DNA of 64,000 nt from Alphaproteobacteria bacterium (GTDB lineage Bacteria > Pseudomonadota > Alphaproteobacteria > Micropepsales > Micropepsaceae): NCBI GenBank assembly GCA_947474565.1, contig CANJIS010000007.1, positions 39,375-103,374 of the forward strand, read 5' to 3'. Both the position numbers and the translations under genes were made by a program. Shown one piece after another: positions 10,977-21,766 of the stretch (positions are counted from its first letter, which is position 1; each line of letters begins with the position of its first letter). The notes under the pieces were generated by a model. That model did not search any database, was not told where the DNA came from, and saw nothing but the letters and a program-made list of their open reading frames with translations.

Positions 10977-11651
10977 ATGGCCCTGACCGATATTCAAGAC
11001 TCGCCGTTGGCCCCTTTGCAGGTCTCGCGCCCGCTTGCGCTCCAGTCCGGACCGCTTTCGTCCCTGGCGCGGCTGCCCGAAATCCACGCCGAAGCTTCCG
11101 AAATTGCGCACTTAAGCCGCTTTCTGCGCGCCTCGGTGGGCGCCGCGGCCATGCTGATGCTGCTGGGTGCGGTGGCGATCGCCGTGGCGGGCGGCGCCGG
11201 CCTGAAACAGGAATTCGCCTGGGCTCTGCTGGTGCTGGCGGGCGTGGGCGCGATGCTGCGCTCTTATATAAGGAGTACCGCGCAGGCCTTTGACCGATTG
11301 CCGATGCGCGAAGCCGCCAAGGATCTGCGCGCGGTGCTGTTTTATACCGGCTTTGCCTGGGGCGCGGGTGCCTTCCTGCTGTTGGGCGACAACCCCCTGC
11401 CCCTGATGGGTCTGTGTTTCGCGGTGCTGCCTTCTGCCATCCTGCTGCCGTTGCTGCGCGACAAGACCGCCGGGCTGTTTTTCCTTAGCCCCGTCACGGT
11501 GCTGACGGCGGCGGCGATGTTGCTGCAGCACTGGGCGGCCATGCCGGTGGCGCTGACCATGCTGCTGGTGATGCAATCGTGTATCGGCGCCGGGCTGGCG
11601 CTGGCCGGACGCAGCCGGGAAACAATTCCCGCCGGGCTCTCTCTACGTTGA
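10977..11651 (+). CDS. Integral membrane protein, possible CtrA target
   Basis: 224 residues from the ATG at 10977 (CGGAG eight bases upstream). A polar N-terminal segment of about 55 residues is followed by roughly six membrane helices arranged as three pairs (AAMLMLLGAVAIAVAGG first). The layout of a cytosolic head plus paired helices resembles the membrane part of some sensor kinases or cyclases, but no catalytic domain follows. Function unknown. The CtrA box directly upstream suggests cell-cycle control. Confidence 0.7.
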   Translation: MALTDIQDSPLAPLQVSRPLALQSGPLSSLARLPEIHAEASEIAHLSRFLRASVGAAAMLMLLGAVAIAVAGGAGLKQEFAWALLVLAGVGAMLRSYIRSTAQAFDRLPMREAAKDLRAVLFYTGFAWGAGAFLLLGDNPLPLMGLCFAVLPSAILLPLLRDKTAGLFFLSPVTVLTAAAMLLQHWAAMPVALTMLLVMQSCIGAGLALAGRSRETIPAGLSLR

Positions 11652-11720
11652 CTGGCATTACGCTGACGCCGCCCTTGGGCTAACTTTTTCTCCCGCCACA
11701 TCTGTTCCAGTTGAGGTTTC

Positions 11721-14700
11721 ATGACCGATCATCATCAACTGGCACAGGAACGCCTGACCCAGGCGCGCCGTGACATCGCTCGTACCGGCGATCTCCCCAC
11801 CTTCTTCGATGCCCTGTTTGCGGGCGCCGATGCCGAAGACATTTTAATGTCGGAAGCGCTGGTGAAAATCGCCAGCACCGCCAAAAACGTGCTCGACCGT
11901 CATCAGCCCGGCGACATCACTGTCGAGTTGCTGCCCGGCCCCGACGCCAAGGAACCGCAGGACCTGCTGGTGGCGATCAATGACGACCGCCCCTTCCTGT
12001 ACGACAGCGCCTTGCGCGCGGCGGCAGCGGGCGGCGGACACGTCCGCGCCGCTTTTCATCCCATCGTCAGCCACAACGGTAAATCCACCAGTGTGATTGT
12101 GCTGCTGCTGGATATGGTGGGCGCGCGCGATGAATTGACCGAGACCATGCGCAAGGCATTTGGCGCGGGCATGCTGGCGGTACGCGACTGGAAGAAGATG
12201 CTGGAACGGCTCAAAGCGGTGCGCGACGAACTCGCCGCCCATCCGCCGCAAGGCCGCAATATCAGCGAAGATCTGGCCTTTCTGGACTGGCTGGCCGACA
12301 ACAATTTCACCTTCCTGGGCGCGCGCGATTACAAGCTGAACCAGGATGGCGGCAGGGCGCAACTGGAGCCGGTGGATGTTTCCGGCCTGGGCGTTCTGGC
12401 CGATGCGCAGGAGCGCGTATTGCGCAAGGCATCCGAGCCGCGCGAGCTTTCCCGCGAAGTGCAGGAATTTTTGAATTAACCGGCCGCCCTGATCGTCACC
12501 AAATCCAGCAGCATCAGCCAGGTCCATCGCCGCACCCATATGGATTATGTCGGCGTCAAAACTTTTGATGCCGCCGGCAAATTCACCGGCGAGCATCGCT
12601 TTGTCGGGCCGTTCACCTCCAGCGCCTACAGCCTCAACCCCCGCCAGATTCCCTTGCTGCGCCAGAAAATCGCGGCGGTGACAGCGCGCGCCGGTCTGGC
12701 GCCGTCCAGTCACGACGGCAAGGCGCTGGCGCATATTCTCGATACCTTCCCGCGCGACGAACTGTTTCAGGTCTCGGACGACGAGCTGTATGCCATCGCG
12801 CTGGGTATCCTGCGCCTGGGCGGGCGGCCGAAAGTCAGGCTGTTCCTGCGCTTCGACCGTTTCGACCGCTTCGTCTCGGCGCTGCTGTTCGCGCCGCGCG
12901 ATCACATGAATCCCATGGCGCGGGCGCGTATTCATGCCTTGCTGGCAAAAACGCTGAACGGCCGCACCTCGGCCTCCGATGCTGCGATTGATGAAACCGC
13001 GCTGGTGCGAATCCATTTCATCATCGGCCGCAATGCCGGCCCACGGCCCAAGGCCGACATTGCCCAGCTGGAGGATGAGATCACCGAAATCCTCAAGACC
13101 TGGGATGACGGCCTGGTCGAAGCGATGAGCGCCCGCCACGGCCGCAGCGAAGGCGCACGGATGGCGGCGGCGCGGGCGCCAAAATTCTCGCCGGGCTATC
13201 AGGGCCATTTCTCCGCCCATGAAGCGGTGTGCGATCTGGAGATACTGGAACTTCTGGCCTCCAGCCATGATCCGGTAAAGGTTGCGGCCAGCGTCTATCG
13301 CAAAGCCGGCGATGCCGCGCCGGTGATCCGGCTGAAGCTGCATGTTCTGGGTGAAATTCTTCCTTTGTCGGCCACCTTGCCGGTGTTCGAGAATCTAGGT
13401 CTGAAAGTCATCGCGGAAGACAATTTCACCCTCAGCTTCAAGCGCGATGACGGCTGGAATGCGCAAGCGGTGATCCTGGATTTCCTGATGGAGCGGGCCG
13501 ATGGCCAGCCGGTGCATGTCGACGATATCCGCGAGCCGCTAGAAGATGTTTTCCATGCCGTGATCCGGGGCAAGGCGGAAAGCGACAATTTCAATAGACT
13601 GGTCATGGGCGCAGGACTGCCCTGGCGCGACGTCACCATCCTGCGGGCTGTGGCGAAATTCCTGCGTCAGTCCGCCTTCTCCTTCAGCCAGGACTATATG
13701 GAGCAGACGCTGAACCGGAACCCGCAGATTGCCGGGTTGCTGGTGGAGCTGTTCTTCGCGCGCAATCATCCCACCGAGGCCAGTGAAGCGGCGGCCAAGA
13801 AAGCGGGCGAGCGGATCGAAGCGGCGCTGCGCGATGTGCCCAGCCTTGACGATGATCGCATCCTGCGGCGCTTCCGCAACGTGATCGAAAATATTCTGCG
13901 CACCAATTACTGGCAGGAGAACGGCCAGCGCCCGGCGCTGGCCTTCAAGCTGGATTCCCACAAGCTTGATGAATTGCCCGCGCCGCGTCCCTGGCGGGAA
14001 ATTTTTGTCTATTCGCCAGCCATGGAGGGCGTGCATTTGCGCTTCGGCAAAGTGGCGCGCGGCGGCTTGCGCTGGAGCGACCGGCGCGAAGATTTCCGCA
14101 CCGAAATTCTCGGTCTGGTGAAAGCGCAGCAGGTCAAGAATGCCGTAATTGTGCCGGTGGGCGCCAAGGGCGGTTTTTATCCCAAGCTGGCGGTGGCGAC
14201 CGGCGACCGCGAAGCGATGATGGCGAACGGCATCGCCGCCTACAAGATTTTCATCAACGCCCTGTTGGACATCACCGACAATCTCAAGCCCGATGGCGCG
14301 GTGGTGCCGCCCAAGGATGTGGCGCGCCATGATGGCGATGATCCCTATCTGGTGGTGGCTGCCGACAAGGGCACCGCGACATTCTCGGACATCGCCAACG
14401 GCATTGCCGAAGGACGCGCTTCTGGCTGGGCGATGCCTTCGCCTCCGGCGGCAGCCATGGCTATGACCACAAGAAAATGGGCATCACCGCGCGGGGCGCC
14501 TGGGAAGCCGTGAAACGCCACTTCCGCGAAATGGGCCGTGACATTCAGAAGGAAGATTTCAGCGTCATCGGCGTGGGCGACATGTCGGGCGACGTCTTCG
14601 GCAACGGCATGCTGTTGTCGGAGCATATCAGGCTGGTGGCGGCGTTCGATCATCGCCACATTTTCCTGGACCCGAATGCCGACGCGGCAACCAGCTTTGC

Positions 14701-14890
14701 CGAACGCCAGCGCATGTTCGCCCTGCCCCGTTCCAGCTGGGACGATTACAACAAAAGCCTGATCGGCAAGGGCGGCGGCGTGTTTGCCCGCACCCTGAAG
14801 GAAATTCCGCTGAGCGATGAGGTCCGGGCGCTGATCGGCAGCGATGCCGCCGGGGGCCGATCACCGTATTTTCGGCCTTTCCGGGCTTAA
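11721..14890 (+). pseudogene. gdhB: NAD-specific glutamate dehydrogenase (180-kDa type), decayed
   Basis: The family is about 1,550-1,600 residues and oxidatively deaminates glutamate. Three pieces are seen. Residues 1-252 (11721-12479) end at an in-frame TAA at 12477. The same frame continues with PAALIVTKSSS and DYVGVKTFDAAGKF to about 14415. There a one-base loss after IANGIAE shifts the frame, and [19 protein letters not shown] resumes. The third piece runs to 14890 but stops after [16 protein letters not shown], so roughly the last third of the protein, including much of the dehydrogenase core and the C-terminal region, is missing. A hairpin (GGCCGA...TCGGCC) lies at 14855-14877. Codon use is still gene-like, so the loss looks recent. 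Confidence 0.9.
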
Positions 14891-14972
14891 CGGGGCCTTC
14901 CCTTCACGGTATATGGAACCTTAGCGGCGGCTAGCGGGCTGGGGCCCAGGCACCGCACCTGGAGTAGATCGC

Positions 14973-15935
14973 ATGTTTATGACCGTCCGCCGCCCGCTGG
15001 CCTTCAGCGCGGCCGCTATTGCCATCCTTGCCGTCGCCGGCTGCGCCAGCGACGACGCCACCTCCGCCGCTACGCCTTTCACCCAGGCGCTGGCCACCAA
15101 TTATACCGACCTGGCCAACCAGGCAGCGTCTGTGCCCACGCCGGACAGCGACCTGAACTTCCTGGAAGAGACGGCGGTGTTTGTCTCCAATCCGTTCGGA
15201 CTGTTCGGTGATGACGGCACCAGCAGCAGCTCCAATGACCTGCTGGTTCAGGCTTTCACCTCCAAGGCCGAACTGGCCGCGCAGGGCGAAGAGCCCGCCC
15301 CCGAACCGGCCCCCGCCGACCCGGGCGCCCAGAGCATCCATGACCGGCTGGTTCGCGCCGTGGCCGCGGGCAAAGATCGTTTCGCCGATCAAGCCGCCCG
15401 CGCCCAGGCCGATTATGATTGCTGGATCCTGGATTCCAGCGTCGCCAGCATGGCGGCTGCTGCCGCAGCCTGCAAAGGCTCGCTGGATCGTTCGCTGATC
15501 GCCCTGGAAAATTCGGCCCGTCCCGCGCCGCCGCCCACAAGCTTCCCGGTCGCGCCGATTGCGCCGCCGCCGCCCGTGGCTGCCGCCCCCATGGCGCCGC
15601 CGCCTGCCGAAAACACGGTCTATTTCGATTTCAATTCCTGGACCCTGACCGCCGAAAACCTGACGGTGATCACCAATGTGATTAACACCGCCCGGACCGG
15701 CGGCCAGTCGCGTATCACCGTTGTGGGTCATACCGATACGTCCGGCGCGCCGGACTATAACCAGAGGCTGTCGGTTCGTAGAGCCAATGTGGTGGTCGAA
15801 GCGCTGATCGATATGGGCGCTCGTCGAGCCGCCATTGAGGCGTCGGGCGTGGGCGAAAACGACCTGGCGGTTCAGACGCCGGACGGCACCAAGGAAGCCA
15901 AGAACCGCCGTGCGGTGATCGGCCTGCAGCCGTAA
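14973..15935 (+). CDS. OmpA-family outer membrane lipoprotein
   Basis: 320 residues. A lipobox (LAVAGC, Cys at about 25) follows a signal sequence, so the mature protein is lipid-anchored. A helical middle part is followed by a Pro/Ala-rich linker (residues about 183-212) and a C-terminal OmpA/MotB peptidoglycan-binding domain with VYFDFNSWTLT, GHTDTSGAPDYNQRLS and NRRAVIGL. The Asp and Arg that grip diaminopimelate are present. Likely role: tethering outer membrane to cell wall. GGAG lies ten bases before the ATG; a strong terminator follows. Confidence 0.88.
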   Translation: MFMTVRRPLAFSAAAIAILAVAGCASDDATSAATPFTQALATNYTDLANQAASVPTPDSDLNFLEETAVFVSNPFGLFGDDGTSSSSNDLLVQAFTSKAELAAQGEEPAPEPAPADPGAQSIHDRLVRAVAAGKDRFADQAARAQADYDCWILDSSVASMAAAAAACKGSLDRSLIALENSARPAPPPTSFPVAPIAPPPPVAAAPMAPPPAENTVYFDFNSWTLTAENLTVITNVINTARTGGQSRITVVGHTDTSGAPDYNQRLSVRRANVVVEALIDMGARRAAIEASGVGENDLAVQTPDGTKEAKNRRAVIGLQP

Positions 15936-15956
15936 TTTCCCATTGTTACAATTCCG

Positions 15957-15990
15957 GAAAGGGCCCGCTCACACTGGCGGGCCCTTTTTT
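15957..15990 (+). terminator. Rho-independent terminator of the OmpA-like gene
   Basis: GGGCCCGC (15961-15968) pairs with GCGGGCCC (15977-15984) around an eight-base loop and is followed by six T; four upstream A extend the stem. 22 bases past the stop codon. Confidence 0.92.
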
Positions 15991-16069
15991 GTTGGGTTTC
16001 AGCCCTTTGCGCGGAAAGGACGCGTTCCCGGGCTATCGCCTTGGCAACGAACCTTTTAAGGTCCGCGTT

Positions 16070-16447
16070 ATGACTGAGATGCGGCTCTTGCGGACAATTT
16101 GGCTTTTTGCCGGCCTGGCGGCGCTTTCGCCCCTGGCCCTGTCACAGCCCGTGTCGGCGCAAGGCTCCAATTACAGCGTGCAGACGATGAACTTCGATCT
16201 GTGGTGCCAGGAGCAGATGCATCTGGCGCCCGAGCGCTGCGACAAGCGATTGCCGCAAGATGATGCGGCCTTCACGGCGTTTCGCGCCAAGATCGAGGCC
16301 TATGAAATTCCCTACCTTCAGGACAAGAAGAACCAGATCAACCTGAACAACAACATCCTGCACAATGATCCGACGGTCACGCCGGATTCGGGCCAGACGC
16401 TGCAGCAACAGCGCAATCCGACTATCGACACGCGTACAACCCGCTAG
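16070..16447 (+). CDS. Small secreted protein, unknown function
   Basis: 125 residues from the ATG at 16070 (AAGG ten bases upstream); the frame is open from 15989 but that part overlaps the terminator. A signal peptide ends in PVSAQG. The mature part has one Cys pair (WCQEQ, ERCDKRL) and a polar, Asn/Gln-rich tail. No family recognised. Confidence 0.6.
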   Translation: MTEMRLLRTIWLFAGLAALSPLALSQPVSAQGSNYSVQTMNFDLWCQEQMHLAPERCDKRLPQDDAAFTAFRAKIEAYEIPYLQDKKNQINLNNNILHNDPTVTPDSGQTLQQQRNPTIDTRTTR

Positions 16448-16463
16448 GCGGGACACCCTCTCC

Positions 16464-17171
16464 TCAAGAAGATCGACTGAGTTCGTCGCTGTTGGCGGCG
16501 CCTTTCAGGCGCGTGAACGCATCGAACATCTTCTGCAACAAATCTCCGCTGCCGAAATTGGAAAGATTGGGGTGATCCTGGTTCACCACCAGGCGCAGAT
16601 ACGGCGCTTTGGGATGGGACTTCATCATGGAAGGCGGGGGCGGGGGCGGAAGATTCTGGTCATAATGCGGAAGCGGTTCGTCTTCATTGATCAGCTGCGA
16701 TGCGATCAATCTTTCATACGCAATCGCGCGGCCGAGCAGCGGTGTGGGATCCGATAACATCTGCACCAGGCCGAAGAAGCGCTTGGGCTGACTGCCATTG
16801 AAGCTAACCGGGGCAAGGATAGTTTCAAGTTCGACCATGCCGTTGTCGGCAGTGGCTGCGATGGAAGACAGGCAAACCGGCTGATTTGTCTGCAGCGCCT
16901 GGCGCAGCAGCGAAGCCAGCGCGAGACCTGATTGAGATTCCCAATGGGCAAGGAAACCGGTGCCCTTCAGTTCGAAACCGAACCGTTCGCACAGCGCGGT
17001 GCCGGCCAAACGGTAAACAGGTCGTGAAGGGTTCTCGCAGTCGAGAATAAATGTGTAAGACAAAAGCCGCTTGATCTGGCGCGGATCGATATCCGTCTGG
17101 TCGGGAACATCCCGTCCATTGCGCAGTCGGCTCCAATACCCCACCAGCAGGTGCGAATTCTTGTGTTTCAT
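16464..17171 (-). CDS. PAS-domain protein (PAS_5/DUF1489-like sensor)
   Basis: 235 residues. Residues 10-150 match the alphaproteobacterial PAS_5 pattern: W(S)RLRNGRDVPDQTDIDPRQIKRLL, then FILD and YRLAGTALCERFG with the family spacing, and LAPVSFNG. A Pro-rich linker (PPPPPP, about 172-178) separates a short C-terminal tail. No output domain is seen, so it may act by protein contact. Family members of this type are usually of unknown signal. Stands alone, divergent from the Asn-rich protein gene. Confidence 0.7.
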   Translation of the reverse strand: MKHKNSHLLVGYWSRLRNGRDVPDQTDIDPRQIKRLLSYTFILDCENPSRPVYRLAGTALCERFGFELKGTGFLAHWESQSGLALASLLRQALQTNQPVCLSSIAATADNGMVELETILAPVSFNGSQPKRFFGLVQMLSDPTPLLGRAIAYERLIASQLINEDEPLPHYDQNLPPPPPPSMMKSHPKAPYLRLVVNQDHPNLSNFGSGDLLQKMFDAFTRLKGAANSDELSRSS

Positions 17172-17542
17172 AGCCCCGTTAATCCCTTAGCAGCGACCTG
17201 TGTGTTTCACTTCGAAACGCATACTGGTCGTACGCCTGGGTACAGAGCGAAAGGCGTGCCAGAGCCAGCTGCGGTCTTGTGTTTCAGGGAGCCGGTGCGC
17301 GCGCCTATATAAAGCGTGATCTCCGGCCAGAGTGGGTCGTGGGGGTTTTTGCGAATTCATCGTCTGTGCCGTTCTCGCGCGTTCACCAAACGCGCTGCGA
17401 GACCGCGCGCCTTCTGCAGCAAATGAGCCCCTCAGTCTCATTCCGGGACAACTTTGTCCCAACATCTGCCAGCGCCCCTGGCACAAAACTTGAAGCGATG
17501 GGAGCGGTCATTCACGCGCCCTTCGGGGCAGGGAGCATCTAA
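17172..17542. promoter_or_regulatory. 371-bp intergenic control region
   Basis: No convincing gene lies here; small open frames on both strands lack starts or family features. It separates a minus-strand PAS gene from the plus-strand Asn-rich gene. Two control elements are seen: GGGACAACTTTGTCCC at 17445-17460 (7-bp arms, two-base centre) and TGGCACAAAACTTGAA at 17479-17494, which resembles a sigma-54 -24/-12 element (TGGCAC-N5-TTG) but lacks the usual GC at -12. GCAGGGAG lies before the ATG at 17543. Confidence 0.45.
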
Positions 17543-20396
17543 ATGTCGCTCAAACCAGCATTATTTTTGACATCCGCGCTGGTAGGTACCGGCCTGGTTG
17601 CCGCTCCCTTCTCGGCACAAGCCGGCGGCATGACCCATGTTGGGAATTGGGGCGGCGAAGCCGGTACCAGCCCGGTGATCAGCAATCTTGCCTGCGACAC
17701 GCCTGCTTTCATGCAGCAGCCGATCATTCCCCAGGTGCGCATGCCCAATTCCGGCATGAACACGTATGGATTCGGCCGCAACCGCGACCGTGACAATGAC
17801 AATGCGGCCAACAGCTTTGGCCGCAACCAGGACAATGCCGGTCAGGTCAATGTCCCACATCCGGGCAATTTCGGCGGCAACCGTCCGCTCAACGTGCAAG
17901 GCAATTTCGGTCCCAGCGAACCGGTCAACGTCCAGGCTGATGCGCCGCAGGTGCGCGCGCGCGGCGGTGACTTCTGCGGCAATCGCCAGAACTTCGGCGG
18001 CAATCAGAATTTCGGCGGCGGCAACCACAACTTCGGTGGCGGCGAACAGAATTTAGAAGGTAACCGCCAGAACTTCAGCGGCGGCAACCGCAATTTCGCC
18101 CCGCAGGCCAATACCGATTCCAGCAATCGCCGCGGCAATTTCGGCGGCAACAACATGAATGTGTAGCGGCCGTCCGAAGCGGGCAGCCCCCATATCGAGA
18201 ATTTCAAGGCAATGGAGGTCAATCGTCCCGCCTCCAACAATGTCGAAAACCACACCCAGGTGGAAGGCAATCGCCCGTCCTTCAATCGCAGCATGGAAGG
18301 CAACCGCCAGAATTTCGGCGGCGGCAATATCGAAACCAGCAAGCCCGCCTTCAACCATGACGATGGCGGCTCAAAGAATTACGGCTATGGCGACAAGAAT
18401 GCCGGCGGCAACAAGAAGTTCGAGAACTTCCGTCCGAGCACGGTAAACAACGACGTCCGGGTCAATAACAACAACAAGACCATCAACAATATCGATAATT
18501 CCAAGAAGATCGATATCTACAAGCCGGTGACGATCGAAAAGAACATCGATAATTCGAAGAACATCAACATCAACAAGTCGATCGAGATCAACAAGAACGC
18601 CTCGATCAACAGCAACAACACCAGCTACACCGTCAACAAGGGCGGCAATGGCGGTGGTGGCGGCGGCAGCAACAGCAATTCCAACAGCAGCGCGGATGCC
18701 GCAGCGGCGGCGCTGGCGGCCGCGATCTCGCAGCTGTCCAACACCACCGCCAACCAGAATCACAACAACAACAGCTCCAGCGCCACGGGCGGCAGCTCGA
18801 CCGGCGGCACGACTGTCATCAACATCACCGGCCCGACCGTCACCGCCAATGGCGGCGAAGGCGGCGCGGGCGGCGAAAGCGGCTCGAGCTCGCTGAGCGA
18901 TATCACTGTCACGGGCGGCAACGCCACCGGCGGCAATGCCAATGCCACCAGCGCCAATACCAACACCAACAACAACGCCAGCACGGCGACCAACAACAAC
19001 ACGAGCACGAACAACAACACCAGCAACGCGACCGCGACCAACAACAACACGAACAACAACAATGCGTCGTCCTTCGCGGCGGCGACGGCGTCGGGTTCGG
19101 GTTCGGGTTCGGGTGGCGGCGGCAGCCCTGTGACGGTCAACGTCTCGCAGCAGCAACAGCAGGCGCAGCAGCAGGCTCAACAGCAGCAGCTGATCAACAA
19201 CAACAACAACTTCAACAACAATAACAACAACAACAACTACAACTACAACTACAACACGAACAACAACAACAACGCGAACAACAACAACTCAAACTTCAAC
19301 AACAACAATAACAACAACAATTCCAACTTCAACTACAACAACAACACCAACTACAACCGCGGCGGCGGCTGCGGCGTCAGCTGGTGCGGCAGCGGCGGCC
19401 GGCAGCCTGGTAGCGGCAGGTGCCGTAGCGGGAGCGGCCGGTTACGGCCAAGGCTATGGCTATGGCCAATGTTACGGTCAGGGCTATGGCTATGCCCAAG
19501 GCGGCGGTCAGGGTTACGGCTATGCCGCGCCCTATGGCGGCCCCAACTACTACAGCATTTATCAGCAGGGCGGCTTTGCTGCCGGCGGCGGCGCTTACGG
19601 TTACGGCCGTCCTTATGAAGGCCAGGTCGTGGGCCAGGCTCCGGCGGGCCAATACTATGTCGGCCATGGCGCCGGCGTGGCGATCACCGATGCCGCGGGC
19701 AACTACGCCCATGGTTACGGCTATGGCTATGCCCAGCCGGTGCAGCAGAGCGTGGCGCAGCCGGGTCCGGCGCCTGTCCAGGGCTACAGCGCCCAGGTGC
19801 AGCAGCAGAGCGTCGCCAGCAATGACAACAGCATGGTCGGCGGCCAGTGCCACTTCGTGCAGGCCACCGTCATCAAGTCCATCCACGCGGTCTGCGTCAG
19901 CAGCGACGGGCATCAGTTCCCCGCCTCGCACATGACGCCCGACACCTGGATCAACAACAGCTACGAAGGCGAAGTCGCGCGCTGCTTGCCCGGCTCGACC
20001 CTGCGTGTGCTGCTCGGCTCGGTGATGCAGTCCAACCAGGGCATGGCGACGACGTATGAAGACGCCGAAGCCCTGATGTGCGGCGCCGGCGAAGCCGCCC
20101 GCCACTACAAGGACGGCATGCTGAAATGCGCACCGGCCGAAAAGGTGGTGGACTGCACCGAGCGCACCAATCTGCGCAAATGGGGCACCGGCGACATGTT
20201 CTTCACCTATGTCACCCAGGTCTGCCTGGAACAGCATCAGCAGCTGGTCGGCGGCCAGACCAAGGAATCGGCGGAAGCTGCCGCAGTCCGCGCCCAGAGC
20301 TATGCCAAGACACAGGCCACCAGCGGCAATGCCTCGGCGCTGCATCTGTCGGGCATGTCGCTCGGCGGCGGCGTCGGTGGCTTGGGCTTCTACTAA
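17543..20396 (+). pseudogene. Large Asn/Gly-rich secreted protein, interrupted
   Basis: One gene in two frames and with one internal stop. From 17543: signal peptide (ending FSAQA), then NF-GG-N repeats to an in-frame TAG at 18164. The same frame goes on at 18167 (RPSEAGSPHIENFKAMEVNRP) through IDNSK/NIN repeats, Gly/Ser/Thr tracts, a Gln run (about 19150) and long Asn runs (19195-19360). Near 19300-19360 the frame slips by one: the other frame then reads an Ala-rich hydrophobic stretch, GYGQGYGYGQ repeats and a Cys-containing C-terminal domain (SIHAVCVSSDG, CTERTNLRKWGTGDMFF). Intact length would be about 950 residues. Similar architectures are known as surface, adhesin or amyloid-like proteins; this is inference. 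No protein family named. Confidence 0.75.
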
Positions 20397-20450
20397 TAAA
20401 GAGATCGAATTGCCTGCCCTGTGAATGACCAATTTACGGCGGGCAATCCT

Positions 20451-20494
20451 GGCGTCCCGGGGAGGGAAAACCTCCCCGTGGCGCCTCCTTTTTT
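20451..20494 (+). terminator. Rho-independent terminator of the Asn-rich gene
   Basis: GGGGAGG (20459-20465) pairs with CCTCCCC (20471-20477), extended by GGCG/CGCC outside, followed by a six-T run at 20489-20494. A second hairpin GCGCTCCGGGAGCGC with GTTTT follows at about 20497-20515. Confidence 0.8.
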
Positions 20495-20596
20495 GGCGCT
20501 CCGGGAGCGCGTTTTAACCGCCTTGCATGCCGGATTTTGGCTGCTATGGTCCCGCCGCACACTCACCGGCGCGCCGGTTTCTCTCGGGGTAACTCC

Positions 20597-21766
20597 ATGA
20601 ATATCCACGAATATCAGGCCAAAGAGGTCCTGCGCGGCTTTGGTGCGCCGGTGCCTGTCGGCAAGCCCGCTTTCACGGTCGAAGAAGCAGTGGCCGCGGC
20701 ACGCGCCCTGCCCGGCCCGGTCTGGGTGGTGAAGGCGCAGATCCATGCCGGCGGACGCGGCAAGGGCGGCGGCGTCAAGGTGGTCAAATCCATCGAGGAT
20801 GTGGAGAAGGAAGCCAAGCGCATGCTAGGCATGACGCTGGTCACGCACCAGACCGGCCCGGCCGGCCGCCTGGTCAAGCGCCTTTATATCGAAGACGGCT
20901 CGGCGATTGATCGCGAGCTGTATCTGTCCGCGCTGGTGGACCGCGAAACCAGCCGCATCGCTTTCATCGTGTCCACCGAAGGCGGCATGGACATCGAAAA
21001 AGTGGCGCATGACACGCCCGAAAAGATCAAGACCTTCCAGGTCGAACCCGTCACCGGCTATTCGCCGTTTGTCGGCAATGAGATCGCCACCGCGCTGGGC
21101 GTCAAAGGCGATAGCGCCAAGCAGATCGGCCAGGTGGTGAAGAGCCTTTACGAAGCGTTCGTCGCCAAGGACATGAGCCTGCTGGAAATCAATCCGCTGG
21201 TGGTGACCAAGGACGGCAAGGTCATCTGCCTGGATGCCAAGATCAATTTCGACGACAACTCGCTCTATCGCCACAAGGACATTCAGGCGCTGCGCGATCT
21301 GGATGAAGAAGATCCGGCGGAAGTCGAAGCCGGCAAATACGACCTGTCCTACATCAAGCTGGATGGCGAAATCGGCTGCATGGTCAATGGCGCAGGCCTG
21401 GCCATGGCGACCATGGACATCATCAAGCTGTTCGGTTCGGAGCCTGCCAACTTCCTAGACGTTGGCGGCGGCGCGACCAAAGAGAAAGTCACCGCAGCCT
21501 TCAAGATCATTGTCAGCGATCCCAATGTGAAAGGCATCCTGGTCAACATCTTCGGCGGCATCATGAAATGCGACATCATCGCGGAAGGCATCATCGCCGC
21601 CGCCAAGGAAGTGTCGCTGAAGGTTCCGCTGGTGGTGCGCCTGGAAGGCACCAATGTCGATTTGGGCAAGAAAATACTGGCGAAATCCGGGCTTGCCATC
21701 ACCTCCGCCGACAATCTCGCCGACGCGGCCGAGAAGATCGTCAAGGCCGTGAAGGGTTCGAAATAA
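20597..21766 (+). CDS. sucC: Succinyl-CoA synthetase beta subunit (ADP-forming)
   Basis: With SucD, converts succinyl-CoA to succinate with formation of ATP or GTP. 389 residues. N-terminal ATP-grasp domain starts [31 protein letters not shown] binds nucleotide; LEINPLVV and [14 protein letters not shown] carry metal-binding residues; the C-terminal CoA-ligase part has GGGATKEKV and [10 protein letters not shown]. The frame is open upstream from 20537 but the family start and CGGGG spacing choose 20597. The stop overlaps the sucD start (TAATG). Confidence 0.97.
   Translation: MNIHEYQAKEVLRGFGAPVPVGKPAFTVEEAVAAARALPGPVWVVKAQIHAGGRGKGGGVKVVKSIEDVEKEAKRMLGMTLVTHQTGPAGRLVKRLYIEDGSAIDRELYLSALVDRETSRIAFIVSTEGGMDIEKVAHDTPEKIKTFQVEPVTGYSPFVGNEIATALGVKGDSAKQIGQVVKSLYEAFVAKDMSLLEINPLVVTKDGKVICLDAKINFDDNSLYRHKDIQALRDLDEEDPAEVEAGKYDLSYIKLDGEIGCMVNGAGLAMATMDIIKLFGSEPANFLDVGGGATKEKVTAAFKIIVSDPNVKGILVNIFGGIMKCDIIAEGIIAAAKEVSLKVPLVVRLEGTNVDLGKKILAKSGLAITSADNLADAAEKIVKAVKGSK

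Noticed and set aside
17187..17486. 99-codon open frame on the minus strand in the region before the Asn-rich gene
   Set aside because: No start signal, no domain, basic and Cys-rich composition; region holds promoter elements instead.
12477..18166. Stop-codon recoding (TAA at 12477 and TAG at 18164 inside otherwise open frames)
   Set aside because: TAA, TAG and TGA end many intact genes here, and both affected genes also carry a frameshift, so decay or sequence error is simpler than a changed code.
19195..19360. Poly-Asn (AAC) tract as a simple sequence repeat with phase variation by triplet slippage
   Set aside because: Triplet changes would not shift the frame; the observed one-base shift needs another cause, although single-base slippage cannot be excluded.
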